The notes beneath the pieces were generated by a model, which saw only the letters and a list, made by a program, of their open reading frames with translations, had not been told where the DNA came from and ran no database searches. A program made the translations under genes and the position numbers. Shown one piece after another: positions 1 to 7,081 of a stretch of DNA of 12,790 nucleotides (its first letter is position 1; every line of letters starts with the position of its first letter). The DNA is from DATHVI01 sp035461385. Its GTDB lineage: Bacteria > Actinomycetota > Thermoleophilia > Solirubrobacterales > 70-9. The stretch is from assembly GCA_035461385.1 (NCBI GenBank), contig DATHVI010000122.1, positions 1 to 12,790 of the forward strand. The letters run 5' to 3'.

Positions 1-97
1 GGACTCGAAAAGTGGACACTCGTCGTGCGTGCTGACGCGTCCCCCTTCGCGTGGCACCGGGCGCCGTGAACTCACCCATGTCGGGAGCGGCGTCGGC

Positions 98-439
98 TCA
101 GTCGTGCAGCTGCTGGAACGAGAGCCTGTCCCAATAGCCGCGCTGGAAGGCGATCCTGCCGTCGAGGACGTGGAAGAAACCGCAACCTCGCAGGCCCTTC
201 GGATCCCGCCACTCGAGCGCCACCCACTCTCCGTCCTCGAGGACGTTCTCCGGGATGCAGTGCATCTCGGCGGCTGCGAACTCCCGCTCGAACATGCGCG
301 CGATCGCGGCGCGCCCGGTCGCCGGCTCGTTCGCGACCTGATGGTTGGTGGCGTCCTCGGCGTAGAGGCTCACGAGTGCCTCGATGTCGGCGCGGTTGAA
401 GGCATTGATCCAGGCTTCGAGGACCTCACGCGGGGTCAT
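98..439 (-). CDS. SnoaL-like / NTF2-fold small protein
   Basis: A 113-residue protein. The N-terminal helix (MTPREVLEAWINAFNRADIE), the LYAEDATNH stretch and the C-terminal DGRIAFQRGYWDRLSF stretch are typical of the SnoaL/nuclear transport factor 2 superfamily, small cone-shaped alpha+beta folds that act as isomerases, cyclases or ligand-binding proteins. The length is normal for a single-domain member. The reading frame is open further upstream into the preceding gene, but the ATG at 437-439 gives the family-type N-terminus. It lies 8 nt after the stop of the upstream oxidoreductase, so it is probably the last gene of the por operon and translated by coupling; no strong SD is visible. No substrate can be inferred, and a role connected to pyruvate oxidoreductase is only suggested by position. 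Confidence 0.8.
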   Translation of the reverse strand: MTPREVLEAWINAFNRADIEALVSLYAEDATNHQVANEPATGRAAIARMFEREFAAAEMHCIPENVLEDGEWVALEWRDPKGLRGCGFFHVLDGRIAFQRGYWDRLSFQQLHD

Positions 440-447
440 CCGGGAGC

Positions 448-2142
448 TCAGATCTCCTCGGGAACCATCTCGATCGCGCCGCTCGGGCACTCGGCGACGC
501 AGATCCCGCAGCCCTTGCAGTAGTCGAGGTCGATCTCGTAGGCCTCCCCGGGGTCGCCGAGCTTCAGGACCGCGTTGTCGGGGCAGACGCCATAGCAGTT
601 GTCGCACGAGAAGCAATTCCCGCATGACAGGCAGCGGCGGGCCTCGAGCAGCGCGTTGTCCGGGTCGAGGCCCTGAACGACCTCCTCGAACGTCGTCTGG
701 CGGCGAACCTGCGCGAGCCGCGGGCGATGCATCCGAGGGGCGTCGGCGTAGTACCAGGTGTTGAGCTTGTCGAAGGTCGCGAGCTCGTGCTTGGGCGGCG
801 GCTCGTAGGCACGGTCGCGGAGCCAGCCGTCGATGTGCCGGGCGGCCTTCTTGCCGTGGCCGATCCCGACTGTCACCGAGCGCTCGTCGGGGACCATGTC
901 GCCGCCGGCGAAGATCCCGGCGTGGCCGGTCATCATGTTCGGGCCGACCTCGACGACGCCGTCTGAGACCTCGATCCCGGGGACGTCCTCGATCAGCGAC
1001 AGGTCGCACTCCTGGCCGAGCGCGAGCACCAGCGAGTCGGCCTCGAGCTCGTCGAGCTCGCCGGTCGGCTGGGGGAACCCGTCGGCGTCGAGCTCCATCC
1101 GCTCGAGCGTCAGCTTGCCCCCGTCGGCGTGCTTGATCGTCGAAAGCCAGCGCACCATCACGCCCTCCTCTTCGGCCTCCTCCACCTCGACGTCGTGAGC
1201 GGGCATCCGGTCGCGGGTCCGGCGGTAGACGATCACCGCCTCGTCGGCGCCGAGCCGCTTCGCCGTCCGGGCGACGTCCATCGCCGTGTCACCGCCCCCG
1301 TAGACGGCGACCCGGCGGCCGAGCAGCGGCCGCTCCCCCCCCTCGAGCCCGCGCAGGAGCGAGACCGCGTCGAGGACGTGCGCTGCGGTTCCCGCGGGCA
1401 CGTAGGCGCGCTTCGAGAGGTGGGCGCCGACGGCGAGGAAGGCGGCATCGAAGCCGCCCTCCGACATCGCCTCGGCGGCGTCGGTGACCTTGCTGTCGAG
1501 CTCGAGCTCGACCCCCATCGCGAGGATCCGCTCGACTTCCGCCTCGAGGACGTCGCGCGGGAGCCGGTACGCGGGGATCCCGAAGCGCATCATCCCGCCC
1601 ACCATCGGCCCTGCCTCGCGGATCGTCACCGCGTGGCCCATCCGGGTCAGGTGGTAGGCGGCCGAGAGCCCGGAGGGACCGGCGCCGACGACGAGCACGC
1701 GCTTGCCGGACGACTCGGCTTCGGGCTCGACCCTCCATCCGCGCCGGATCGCCTCGTCGCCGAGGAAACGCTCGACCGAGTTGATCCCGACCGCCTCGTC
1801 GAGCTGGCCGCGGTTGCAGGCCGTCTCGCACGGGTGGTAGCAGACCCGTCCCATGATCGCCGGGAACGGGTTGTCCTCCATGATCTTCCGCCAGCCGCGC
1901 TCGTAGCCGTCGCCGCCCTCCTCGGCCTCGTACAGCCAGCGCTGGATGTTCTCGCCCGCCGGACAGGCGTTGTTGCACGGCGGCAGGCGATCGACGTAGA
2001 CCGCGCGCTCGGTGCGCCAGGTGCCGGTCTTGTTGGCGAGGCTCGAGCCGACGTCGAGCGTGATCGCATACGGCTTCGCCGCCGTCAGCGCTCCGGGATC
2101 GCGCCGGGACTCACCTCTCCCTTGTCGTGGCTCCTCGCTCAT
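448..2142 (-). CDS. GltD-like FAD/NAD(P) oxidoreductase fused to a C-terminal 2[4Fe-4S] ferredoxin domain (PorD-like)
   Basis: A 564-residue cytoplasmic redox protein. The N-terminal cysteine region (C56, C60, C101, C105, C109) matches the Fe-S helical domain of glutamate synthase small subunit (GltD) relatives. A dinucleotide-binding GAGPSG at 153-158 binds FAD, and GGGDTAMD at 282-289 is the NAD(P)H site. GGD at 413-415 is the second FAD contact. The C-terminus carries a six-cysteine run C504, C507, C510, C513, C516, C520, followed by a ferredoxin motif C542xxC545xxC548xxxC552-P. No free-standing glutamate synthase large subunit or PorD is present. Immediately upstream are porG, porA and porB, so I infer that this subunit takes POR electrons through the ferredoxin tail and passes them to, or receives them from, NAD(P)H. 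The ATG overlaps the porB stop (ATGA), with GGAGG at 2149-2153 six nt upstream. The family assignment is firm; the electron direction and cofactor choice are inferred. Confidence 0.9.
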   Translation of the reverse strand: MSEEPRQGRGESRRDPGALTAAKPYAITLDVGSSLANKTGTWRTERAVYVDRLPPCNNACPAGENIQRWLYEAEEGGDGYERGWRKIMEDNPFPAIMGRVCYHPCETACNRGQLDEAVGINSVERFLGDEAIRRGWRVEPEAESSGKRVLVVGAGPSGLSAAYHLTRMGHAVTIREAGPMVGGMMRFGIPAYRLPRDVLEAEVERILAMGVELELDSKVTDAAEAMSEGGFDAAFLAVGAHLSKRAYVPAGTAAHVLDAVSLLRGLEGGERPLLGRRVAVYGGGDTAMDVARTAKRLGADEAVIVYRRTRDRMPAHDVEVEEAEEEGVMVRWLSTIKHADGGKLTLERMELDADGFPQPTGELDELEADSLVLALGQECDLSLIEDVPGIEVSDGVVEVGPNMMTGHAGIFAGGDMVPDERSVTVGIGHGKKAARHIDGWLRDRAYEPPPKHELATFDKLNTWYYADAPRMHRPRLAQVRRQTTFEEVVQGLDPDNALLEARRCLSCGNCFSCDNCYGVCPDNAVLKLGDPGEAYEIDLDYCKGCGICVAECPSGAIEMVPEEI

Positions 2143-3269
2143 CGGGGTCCTCCGTGGGTCTCCGAGAGCAGTCGCATCACGTTCGTCTCCTCGCCCGCGC
2201 GCTCGGGTGGGGCGTCGCCGTCCGGGGGCAGGCCGGCGAGGTCGGTCGCCTCGCCCGGCATCGCCGCGGCCTCCTCGGGGTCGCTGAGCAGGCCGAAGCG
2301 CTCGACGTTGCGGTCGGCGATCGCCTGCAGGCGCGAGATCAGGTCGTCGCGCCGCTCGGGGGTGAACAGGTGCGCATAGCGCCGCTGCAGCTTCAGGTAC
2401 TCGGTCACCGGGACCCGGCGGCGGATCTTCGACACCGAGGTGACCTCACCCCGCTCGGCCTCGAACACCGGGAACAGGCCGGTCTCCTTGACGAGCCGCG
2501 CGATCCGGATCGTGTCGCGCGAGCGCGAGCCCCAGCCGAGCGGGCAGGGGACGAAGACGTGGAGGTAGCGGGCGCCGCGCATCTCCATCGCCCGCCCGAC
2601 CTTCGCCTCGAGGTCGCGCAGGTCGGCAACGGTCGCGGTCGCCACGTAGGGGATCTCGTGCGCCATCGCGATCAGCGGAACGTTCTTGCCCTTGCCGAAC
2701 TCGTTCCCGGGCTCGGGGCCGATCGCCTTCGTGTTCGCCGTCCGGGCCGCCGGCGGCGTCGCCGCCGAGCGCTGGACGCCGGTGTTCATGTAGGCCTCGT
2801 TGTCGTAGCAGATGAACAGCACGTCGTCGTTTCGCTCGAACATCCCCGACAGGCAGGCAAAGCCGATGTCCACCGTCCCGCCGTCGCCCGCCTGGCCGAC
2901 GACGCGGATCTCCTCGCGCCCCTTCGCCCGCAGCGCGGCGGCGATCCCCGAGGCGACCGCGGGGGCGTTGCCGAACAGCGAGTGGAGCCACGGAAGCTGC
3001 CAAGAGGACTCGGGAAACGGGGTCGAGAAGACCTCGAGGCAGCCGGTCGCGTTCGCGGCCACGAGCCGGCCGCCGGTCGCCCGCATCGCCGCGTCGAGCG
3101 CGTAACGCGCCCCGAGCGCCTCGCCGCAACCCTGGCAGGCGCGGTGGCCGGAGGTGAGCGAGTTCGAGCGCTCGGTGCGAGCCTGAACCGTGCGCTCCTC
3201 GGGCGGCAGGAGCCTGTTTCCGACCGCGAAGGTCCCGACCTGGTAGTGCTTGACTCGCTGCTCGGCCAT
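2139..3269 (-). CDS. porB: Pyruvate:ferredoxin oxidoreductase, beta subunit (ThDP-binding)
   Basis: A 376-residue subunit that binds thiamine diphosphate and the proximal [4Fe-4S] cluster in oxidative decarboxylation of pyruvate to acetyl-CoA (or the reverse). The four expected cluster cysteines are visible: C45 and C48 (CQGCGE), C77 (NATGC) and C242 (VPCPLGW). The ThDP/Mg site is GDGG at 128-131 with the downstream YDNEAYMNTG at 155-164. I chose the ATG at 3267-3269 because it gives the family-like N-terminus and has a strong AGGAGG (3277-3282) seven nt upstream; the longer open frame is not needed. The gap to porA is 25 nt, and its stop overlaps the next gene's ATG. The protein is longer than compact archaeal PorB: roughly the last 60 residues form an acidic, Pro/Ala-rich tail of unknown role. 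Confidence 0.93.
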   Translation of the reverse strand: MAEQRVKHYQVGTFAVGNRLLPPEERTVQARTERSNSLTSGHRACQGCGEALGARYALDAAMRATGGRLVAANATGCLEVFSTPFPESSWQLPWLHSLFGNAPAVASGIAAALRAKGREEIRVVGQAGDGGTVDIGFACLSGMFERNDDVLFICYDNEAYMNTGVQRSAATPPAARTANTKAIGPEPGNEFGKGKNVPLIAMAHEIPYVATATVADLRDLEAKVGRAMEMRGARYLHVFVPCPLGWGSRSRDTIRIARLVKETGLFPVFEAERGEVTSVSKIRRRVPVTEYLKLQRRYAHLFTPERRDDLISRLQAIADRNVERFGLLSDPEEAAAMPGEATDLAGLPPDGDAPPERAGEETNVMRLLSETHGGPR

Positions 3270-3276
3270 GTCTCCT

Positions 3277-3282
3277 CCTCCT
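3277..3282 (-). promoter_or_regulatory. Shine-Dalgarno site of porB
   Basis: AGGAGG, within a longer run of GGA triplets, lies 7 nt before the ATG at 3269. It decides the porB start over the longer in-frame extension, which reads back through porA's end. It is the strongest SD in the window. Confidence 0.8.
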
Positions 3283-3294
3283 GCCCGGCTCCCC

Positions 3295-4548
3295 TCAGTG
3301 CGACCGGGCGGCGACGATGCCGAGGTCGCGCAGGATCCGCTCCGCGTGGGGCCCCGGCGAGGGCCGCGAGCGCTCGAGCTCACGCTCGACCACGTCGCGC
3401 TTCAGGTCGAGGAAGTGGAGCTTTCCGACCTCGAGCCGGTCGGCAAAGACGTCGTCGAAGAGCCCGCGCAGCGACTTCTTCGTGATCGGGCGCCCTCCGA
3501 GCCCGGCGACCACGTCGTGGACCCGCGCCGGAAGCCCGGAGAGCGCGAGGCGGACGTTCTGGCCGACGATCCCGCCCGCGCCAACCGCGAACGCCTTTTC
3601 GACCACCACGATCCGATCCGCGTCGGCGAGCGCGGCGCGCACCTCCTCGAGCGGGTACGGCCGGAAGCACTTGACGCCCACGGCGCCGATCTTCACACCC
3701 TCGTCGCGCAGCTCGTCGACCGTCTCGGCGATCGTCCCCAAGACCGAGCCGAGGGCGACGACCACGGTCTCCGCGTCCTCGGTCCGGTAGTGGCTGAGCA
3801 GGTCGCCGGACTCGCGGCCGAAGGCCTCGGCAAACTCGGCGGCGATCGTCGGGATCGCGTCCAGCGCCTGCATCTGCTTCGCGTGCATCAGGTACTTGAC
3901 CTCGGTGAACGCCTCCGGGCCGACCAGTGAGCCGATCGTCATCGGGGCGTCGGGATCGAGCACGATCCCGGGCTCGAACGGCGGCAGGAACGCGTCGACC
4001 TGCTCCTGCCCGGGCACGTCGACCTCCTCGTAGGCGTGGGTGAGGATGAACCCGTCCATGCAGACCATCACCGGCAGCGACAGCTGCTCGGCGAGCCGGA
4101 ACGCCTGCAGGTGGAGATCGACCGCCTCCTGGTTCGAGGTCGCGTAGAGCTGGATCCAGCCCGAGTCGCGCTGCGACATCGAGTCGGAGTGGTCGTTCCA
4201 GATGTTGATCGGCGCCCCGATCGCCCGGTTGGCGAGCGTCATCACGATCGGCAGCCCGAGCCCGGAGGCGTTGTAGAGCGCCTCGGCCATGTAGAGGAGG
4301 CCCTGGCTGGCGGTCGCCGTATAGGCGCGCGCCCCGGCCGCCGAGGCGCCGATGCACGCCGACATAGCCGCGAACTCCGACTCGACCATCAGGTACTCGC
4401 ACGGCTCGAGCTCTCCGGTCCGCACCATGTCGGAGAGCCCCTCGACGATGTGGGTCTGGGGCGAGATCGGGTACGCCGAGATGACCTCGGGCCGGCAGCG
4501 CGCGACCGCGCGCGCGACCGCCGCCGATCCCTCGAGCTGCTCAAGCAC
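3295..4548 (-). CDS. porA: Pyruvate:ferredoxin oxidoreductase, alpha subunit
   Basis: A 417-residue alpha subunit. Hallmarks are SAYPISPQTHIVE (24-36), TATASQGLLYMAEALYNAS (77-95) and the segment IWNDHSDSMSQRDSGWIQLY (116-135) followed by NQEA, the pattern I associate with pyruvate rather than 2-oxoglutarate enzymes. The C-terminal half contains the transketolase C-like domain (GVKCFRPYPLEEVR). The start is taken as GTG at 4546-4548: it gives the conserved N-terminus, a GGGGAG-type SD lies just upstream, and it overlaps the porG stop by 8 nt, favouring translational coupling. Upstream in-frame starts would run far into porG. 2-Ketoisovalerate oxidoreductase (VorA) cannot be fully excluded from sequence alone. 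Confidence 0.93.
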   Translation of the reverse strand: MLEQLEGSAAVARAVARCRPEVISAYPISPQTHIVEGLSDMVRTGELEPCEYLMVESEFAAMSACIGASAAGARAYTATASQGLLYMAEALYNASGLGLPIVMTLANRAIGAPINIWNDHSDSMSQRDSGWIQLYATSNQEAVDLHLQAFRLAEQLSLPVMVCMDGFILTHAYEEVDVPGQEQVDAFLPPFEPGIVLDPDAPMTIGSLVGPEAFTEVKYLMHAKQMQALDAIPTIAAEFAEAFGRESGDLLSHYRTEDAETVVVALGSVLGTIAETVDELRDEGVKIGAVGVKCFRPYPLEEVRAALADADRIVVVEKAFAVGAGGIVGQNVRLALSGLPARVHDVVAGLGGRPITKKSLRGLFDDVFADRLEVGKLHFLDLKRDVVERELERSRPSPGPHAERILRDLGIVAARSH

Positions 4549-5122
4549 GGGCCGGCTCCCCGATCCGCTCGCGGACGTGGTCGAAGGCCGCCTCGGCGGC
4601 GGCGACGTTGCCCTCCCCCACCGGGCCGGCGAAGCGCTCGCGGATCGCCTTCGCAACCGACCCGATCGCCACCGCGCCGGTAAGCGCCGCGAACCCGCCG
4701 AGCAGGGCGGCGTTCGGCAGCGGGCGGCCGAGGTGTTCGCGGGCGAGCTCGGTCGCAGGCACGGTCAGCAGCCGGCCGCCGTCGAGCCGCGTTGCGAGCT
4801 CCTCGATCCCGAGGCCCTCGGGGCTGCGCGAGCTGTTGACGAGCACCGCGGCCCCGGGCCCGACGCCGGCGAACAGGTCGACCTGGTGGAGCAGCGTCGG
4901 GTCCTGGACGATCAGCGCGTCGGGCTCGGCGATCGGCTCGCGGCTGCGGATCGGCGCGTCGTCGATGCGGCAGAACGAGACCACCGGCGCGCCGGTGCGC
5001 TCGGAGCCGAAGCTCGGAAACGCCTGGGCGTGGCGGCCGTCGGCGAACGCCGCGACCGAGAGCAGCTCGGCAGCGGTCACGACCCCCTGCCCGCCGCGAC
5101 CATGGATCCGCACCTGGAGCAT
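4541..5122 (-). CDS. porG: Pyruvate:ferredoxin oxidoreductase, gamma subunit
   Basis: A 193-residue gamma subunit, first gene of the operon. The glycine-rich GRGGQGVVT at 8-16 and FPSFGSERTGAPV at 35-47 are the defining motifs of the POR/KOR gamma family, whose members help shape the CoA-binding part of the complex. The length is close to the usual 180-190 residues. I chose the ATG at 5120-5122 because the protein then begins MLQVRIHGRGGQG, as family members do; an alternative TTG at 5149 adds nine poorly conserved residues. No clear SD precedes the ATG, but a TAGGAT hexamer lies 8 nt upstream, consistent with a leaderless transcript. The 3' end overlaps porA. Confidence 0.92.
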   Translation of the reverse strand: MLQVRIHGRGGQGVVTAAELLSVAAFADGRHAQAFPSFGSERTGAPVVSFCRIDDAPIRSREPIAEPDALIVQDPTLLHQVDLFAGVGPGAAVLVNSSRSPEGLGIEELATRLDGGRLLTVPATELAREHLGRPLPNAALLGGFAALTGAVAIGSVAKAIRERFAGPVGEGNVAAAEAAFDHVRERIGEPARA

Positions 5123-5130
5123 CGCCACCG

Positions 5131-5136
5131 ATCCTA
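5131..5136 (-). promoter_or_regulatory. Candidate -10 element for the por operon
   Basis: TAGGAT on the minus strand fits the TANNNT consensus and ends 8 nt before the porG ATG, so transcription would start at or next to the start codon. No convincing -35 hexamer is visible at 16-18 nt, so this rests on the -10 match and on its position in the gap ahead of the first operon gene. Confidence 0.45.
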
Positions 5137-5264
5137 CGCCTGCCCGCAAGCGCGCTACTCCGTAGTCACTACCCGGCGGCGCGCCCGGGACTCAGAACGG
5201 CCTCGCGGCGCTCTCCGGAAGCGGGACGTCGAAGGCGGCGCAGCCTATCCCGGCGGTGCCGGCC

Positions 5265-5278
5265 GGGCGTCCGCGCCC
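5265..5278 (-). terminator. Stem-loop just downstream of the DUF1385 gene
   Basis: On the minus strand GGGCG-CGGA-CGCCC forms a 5-bp GC stem with a 4-nt loop, beginning about 12 nt after the DUF1385 stop. No T-tract follows, so it is not a standard intrinsic terminator; it might be a Rho-assisted end or a 3' stabilising hairpin. In DNA this GC-rich such stems are frequent by chance. The rest of the 167-bp gap (5123-5289) shows only the por promoter candidate. Confidence 0.25.
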
Positions 5279-5289
5279 AAGGGGTCCGG

Positions 5290-6258
5290 CTAAGCCACCA
5301 GCTCGGCTTCGCCGGCGGCGGCGGCGCCGCCGCCTTCGGCGGCCGCGAGCACCGGCTGCAACGCCGCGATCGCGACCTCGACCTGGTCGCGGTCGGGCTC
5401 GCGGGTGGTGAGGCGCTGGAGCGCGAGGCCCGGGCGGGAGAGCGCACGGACGGCGGCGCTTCCGCGACCAGCGCCCATCCACCGGATCGCCTCGTACGAG
5501 ATCGCCACCGCGACCGGGACCCCGAGGATTCGCGACAGCAGCAGCCAGTGCCAGTCGGGGATCCCGACCGGGGCGTAGACCACGGTGGCGAGGACCATCA
5601 GGACGAGCAGGAAGTTGGTTCCGCAGCGGGGGTGAAGCCGGGAGTGTCGCAGCGCCGACTCGGGCGTCAGCCGGTCGCCGGCCTCGTGGCAGGCGATCGC
5701 CATGTGCTCGGCGCCGTGGTAGGCGAGCGTTCGTCGCAGGCCGGCGGCGCGACCGATCCACGACGCGTAGGCGAGGTAGATCGCGAGCCGGAGCGCTGTC
5801 TCGACGGCGAGGAAGGCCGCGAGCGGCCCGGAGACGAGGGCGTGCGCGACCGCCGCCGGAACGACGAAGAACGCGCCGATCCCGAGCGCGACCACGGCCA
5901 CTGAGGTCACCGTCGCCGCCCCATCGTCGAGCCCCCCCGCTTCGCCCTCGGCCGCGAGCCGGGCGCGGGCCGAGATCGCCAGCGCGCGGAGCCCGAGCCG
6001 CATCGACTCGGCGAGGGCGACCACCCCGCGGACGAGTGGCAGCCGCAGCGCGCGGTGACGCCGGATCGCGGAGACGAACGCCGCCGTGGTGACGTCGATC
6101 CCGCCGCCCGGCGATCGCACCGCCACCGCCCACGCGTCGGGCGAGCGCATCATCACGCCCTCGAGCACCGCCTGGCCCCCGATCGCGGGCGCTGGGCCTG
6201 CGCGGTCGCGCGCGCCGGTCCGCCCGCGCGCGCGGTCCGGGCCTCGCTCGGCGCTCAA
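5290..6258 (-). CDS. DUF1385 family integral membrane protein (YqhQ-like)
   Basis: A 322-residue protein of unknown function. Family signatures are clear: GGQAVLEGVMMRSP at 27-40, YHGAEHMAIACHEAG at 180-194 and HPRCGTNFLL at 209-218. Hydrophobic stretches near 117-141, 146-166, 215-231 and 238-257 suggest about four membrane helices. The conserved His/Glu/Cys residues look like a metal or catalytic site, but the biochemical role is not known. The start is uncertain: no ATG precedes the GGQAVLEG motif in frame, and the TTG at 6256-6258 is the best candidate, 13 nt after the rpmE stop and without an obvious SD. The C-terminal tail is low-complexity Gly/Ala/Glu, encoded by GC-triplet DNA with strong dyad symmetry. 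It is probably co-transcribed with rpmE. Confidence 0.88.
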   Translation of the reverse strand: MSAERGPDRARGRTGARDRAGPAPAIGGQAVLEGVMMRSPDAWAVAVRSPGGGIDVTTAAFVSAIRRHRALRLPLVRGVVALAESMRLGLRALAISARARLAAEGEAGGLDDGAATVTSVAVVALGIGAFFVVPAAVAHALVSGPLAAFLAVETALRLAIYLAYASWIGRAAGLRRTLAYHGAEHMAIACHEAGDRLTPESALRHSRLHPRCGTNFLLVLMVLATVVYAPVGIPDWHWLLLSRILGVPVAVAISYEAIRWMGAGRGSAAVRALSRPGLALQRLTTREPDRDQVEVAIAALQPVLAAAEGGGAAAAGEAELVA

Positions 6259-6271
6259 CGAGAGCTGCGGA

Positions 6272-6481
6272 TCAGCCGCGGCGGCTGCGTGCAGCGCGAC
6301 GCTTGAAGCGCTCGACGCGGCCGCCGGTGTCGACCAGCTTCTGCTTGCCGGTGTAGAAGGGATGGCACGCGGAGCAGATCTCGACGTGGAGCTCGGGCTT
6401 GGTCGAGCGGGTGTAGAACTCGTTCCCGCACGAGCAGCGGACGTGGGCGAGCACGTAGTCGGGGTGAATGCCGGTCTTCAT
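6272..6481 (-). CDS. rpmE: 50S ribosomal protein L31, zinc-binding type
   Basis: A 69-residue ribosomal protein of the large subunit. It begins MKTGIHPDYV and contains the L31 signature EICSACHPFYTGKQK. The zinc-binding cysteines C16, C18, C37 and C40 are all present, so this is the Zn-containing (C+) form rather than the zinc-independent paralogue made in zinc starvation. A longer GTG start at 6502 would add seven residues but runs through the probable promoter; the ATG at 6479-6481 fits the family. There is no SD, and a TAGAAT hexamer ends 8 nt upstream. The DUF1385 gene follows after 13 nt, an arrangement seen in other actinobacteria and Firmicutes. Confidence 0.97.
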   Translation of the reverse strand: MKTGIHPDYVLAHVRCSCGNEFYTRSTKPELHVEICSACHPFYTGKQKLVDTGGRVERFKRRAARSRRG

Positions 6482-6489
6482 CGCCGACG

Positions 6490-6495
6490 ATTCTA
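6490..6495 (-). promoter_or_regulatory. Candidate -10 element of rpmE (leaderless)
   Basis: TAGAAT on the minus strand differs from TATAAT at one base and ends 8 nt before the rpmE ATG. It lies in the 46-nt gap after the ferritin gene. No SD exists between it and the ATG, which fits a leaderless mRNA. No good -35 match is seen. Confidence 0.5.
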
Positions 6496-6527
6496 GCCGC
6501 ACCGATCGCGAGCCCGGCCGGGCCTTG

Positions 6528-7016
6528 CTAGGCGAGGCCGGCCGCCTCGTACTCGCGGAGGAAGCCCTCGAACTCGCGCAGGTGCCCCTGCTCGTCGTGG
6601 AGGATCGCGATCATCATGTCCTGGGTGACGGGGTCGACGCCGTCGGTCTCCTCGACGATCTTCGCGTAGTGGTCGATCGCGCCGCGCTCGGCCTCGATCA
6701 CTCCCTTGATCACGTGGACGATGTCGACCTGGTCATCGGGCGGCTGCAGGTAGGACTGCTCGGCGTCGAACCCCTGTGAGCCGGGGACGACGCCGTAGAG
6801 CTCCTTGATCCGCTGGGCGAACTGCTGGGCGTGGCCGAGCTCTTCCTGGATGTCCTCGGCGAGCGACTCCTTGATCTCCTGGGCCCGGACTCCGTCCGGG
6901 TTGACCGAGTTGGCGATGTAACTCATCACCGTCTCGACCTCCATCCAGTAGGCCTTCTCGAGCATCTCGATGATCTGGTCGCGCTTTCCGGCGCTGTCCG
7001 GGCTGGTGATATCCAT
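6528..7016 (-). CDS. Ferritin-like diiron protein (bacterioferritin/Dps-like four-helix bundle)
   Basis: A 162-residue ferritin-superfamily protein, probably cytoplasmic. Diiron-type ligands can be placed on four helices: E26 with Y33 (ExxTxxxY), EELGH at 58-62 (E59, H62), E110 with Y117 (ExxAxxxY) and DEQGH at 141-145 (E142, H145). The matching spacing in helices A and C is the internal symmetry expected of ferritins. The likely role is iron oxidation and storage or peroxide detoxification; no haem ligand was assigned, so true bacterioferritin is not claimed. The ATG at 7014-7016 is chosen because the protein begins directly before the first helix and a TATAAC hexamer ends 7 nt upstream; an earlier in-frame start at 7136 would overlap the neighbouring gene and add disordered sequence. 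Confidence 0.88.
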   Translation of the reverse strand: MDITSPDSAGKRDQIIEMLEKAYWMEVETVMSYIANSVNPDGVRAQEIKESLAEDIQEELGHAQQFAQRIKELYGVVPGSQGFDAEQSYLQPPDDQVDIVHVIKGVIEAERGAIDHYAKIVEETDGVDPVTQDMMIAILHDEQGHLREFEGFLREYEAAGLA

Positions 7017-7023
7017 GGCCACC

Positions 7024-7029
7024 GTTATA
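7024..7029 (-). promoter_or_regulatory. Candidate -10 element of the ferritin-like gene (leaderless)
   Basis: TATAAC on the minus strand, in an otherwise GC-rich 65-bp gap, ends 7 nt before the ATG. This places the transcription start at the A of the start codon. No SD and no clear -35 are visible. Confidence 0.5.
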
Positions 7030-7081
7030 CCCGGAGCGGCGCCGTCGATGCGGTACGGCGACGAACGATCGGGCGGGTGGG

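Noticed and set aside
1..97. Possible insertion-sequence end or start of a short minus-strand gene (ATG at 77-79 running off the left edge)
   Set aside because: Only about 26 codons are visible, with no recognisable protein motif. The edge sequence AAAGTGGACACT is reminiscent of some transposon ends, but no second end, transposase or target duplication can be seen.
2127..3485. A 452-codon plus-strand open frame opposite porB, and similar long antisense frames opposite the flavoprotein (1129-2379), porA and ETF:QO
   Set aside because: The translations are Arg/Asp/Val/Gly-rich without recognisable domains. They are the expected mirror of GC-rich third-position codons in real genes on the other strand.
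5309..5345. Strong GC dyads (GGCGGC/GCCGCC with a TTC loop) as a terminator for the DUF1385 gene
   Set aside because: They lie inside the coding region and encode the Gly/Ala-rich tail; no T-tract follows on the minus strand.
6512..6523. Perfect 12-bp palindrome GCCCGGCCGGGC between the ferritin gene and rpmE as an operator
   Set aside because: It is a simple G/C-only palindrome likely by chance in this composition, with no spacer or loop and no matching copy at other promoters here.
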